A stretch of DNA of 52,588 bases, from contig CASEFX010000016.1 in assembly GCA_949287305.1 (NCBI GenBank), positions 1 through 52,588 on the forward strand, written 5' to 3'. Shown here one piece after another: positions 52,517-52,588 of this stretch; positions within the stretch are counted from its first letter, which is position 1, and every line of letters starts with the position of its first letter. The notes beneath the pieces were generated by a model. The model did not search any database. It worked only from the letters and a program-made list of their open reading frames with translations, and was not told the origin of the DNA. This DNA comes from an uncultured Sutterella sp. (lineage in GTDB: Bacteria; Pseudomonadota; Gammaproteobacteria; Burkholderiales; Burkholderiaceae_F). A program made the position numbers and the translations under genes.

Positions 52517-52537
52517 CCTCGAGCGGCTTATTTTTTT
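52504..52537 (+). terminator. Terminator of the small gene at the right edge
   Basis: A perfect 8-bp stem (52504-52511 with 52520-52527) with an 8-base loop is followed by TTA and seven T residues. Beyond it, AGGCCTG occurs twice (52540-52546 and 52582-52588); nothing further can be said. Confidence 0.9.
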
Positions 52538-52588
52538 ACAGGCCTGAAAATATTTTAGAGAACAGGTAAATCACCAAGAAAAGGCCTG

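Noticed and set aside
1..52588. CRISPR arrays, insertion-sequence ends, prophage genes and tRNA genes
   Set aside because: Reading both strands I saw no regularly spaced repeats, no transposase or phage structural genes, and no T-loop/acceptor pattern of tRNAs.

Overview
The window looks like a chromosome segment of a gut-type betaproteobacterium, most likely Sutterellaceae (Sutterella or a close relative). This rests on the high-GC coding pattern, -10 boxes of TACAAT/TATAGT type, an MccA-type octaheme sulfite reductase, a class III ribonucleotide reductase whose glycyl-radical domain is a separate small protein, an exported fumarate-reductase-like flavoprotein and a large autotransporter. 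No tRNA, rRNA, CRISPR array or recognisable insertion sequence was seen. The taxon is inferred from gene content and was not tested by a search.

Layout. 1-1029 is the C-terminal part of an octaheme cytochrome (MccA-like), closed by a strong terminator. 1336-8410 (minus strand) is a complete type I Wadjet anti-plasmid operon in the order jetA-jetB-jetC-jetD. 8529-10250 is a CoA-disulfide-reductase/rhodanese fusion, and just upstream lies a candidate GGA-rich small RNA with its own promoter and terminator. 10774-13060 holds a lipoprotein, a membrane protein and a Sel1-repeat protein. 13064-16162 is anaerobic nucleotide reduction: nrdD with its ATP cone, a 62-residue glycyl-radical protein and the activase nrdG, with an NrdR-like box upstream. 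A 1.16-kb gene-free stretch (16163-17321) follows and holds two candidate structured RNAs.

17322-21127 encodes two tandem long-chain acyl-CoA synthetase paralogues. 21511-24747 is guaB and guaA; the guaB leader carries two tandem intrinsic terminators and a possible Shine-Dalgarno-sequestering helix, so guaB looks attenuated. 24943-29866 holds an Fsr-like MFS exporter, the exported flavoprotein, a CYTH triphosphatase and an unknown membrane protein. 30036-32766 holds a duplicated small exported Pro/Gly-rich protein. Both copies carry the same palindromic operator next to the -10, and an AlbA_2/HATPase regulator gene lies between them.

32923-38732 is mostly envelope and housekeeping: a SlyD-like isomerase overlapping two DUF805 genes, BamC, a methyltransferase, a site-2 protease, a PHP phosphatase and CreA. 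38927-43918 is a very large SNF2 helicase with an unknown partner gene. Then come an M20 peptidase remnant, glnD, an aromatic/aspartate aminotransferase and, on the minus strand, a 1291-residue autotransporter. A tiny gene at the right edge has its stop codon inside the terminator loop.

Most promising for follow-up: the guaB leader, the GGA-rich RNA at 10366-10600, the duplicated operator/exported-protein locus, the split NrdD with a terminator before nrdG, and a sliding-clamp-like motif at the C-terminus of JetC.
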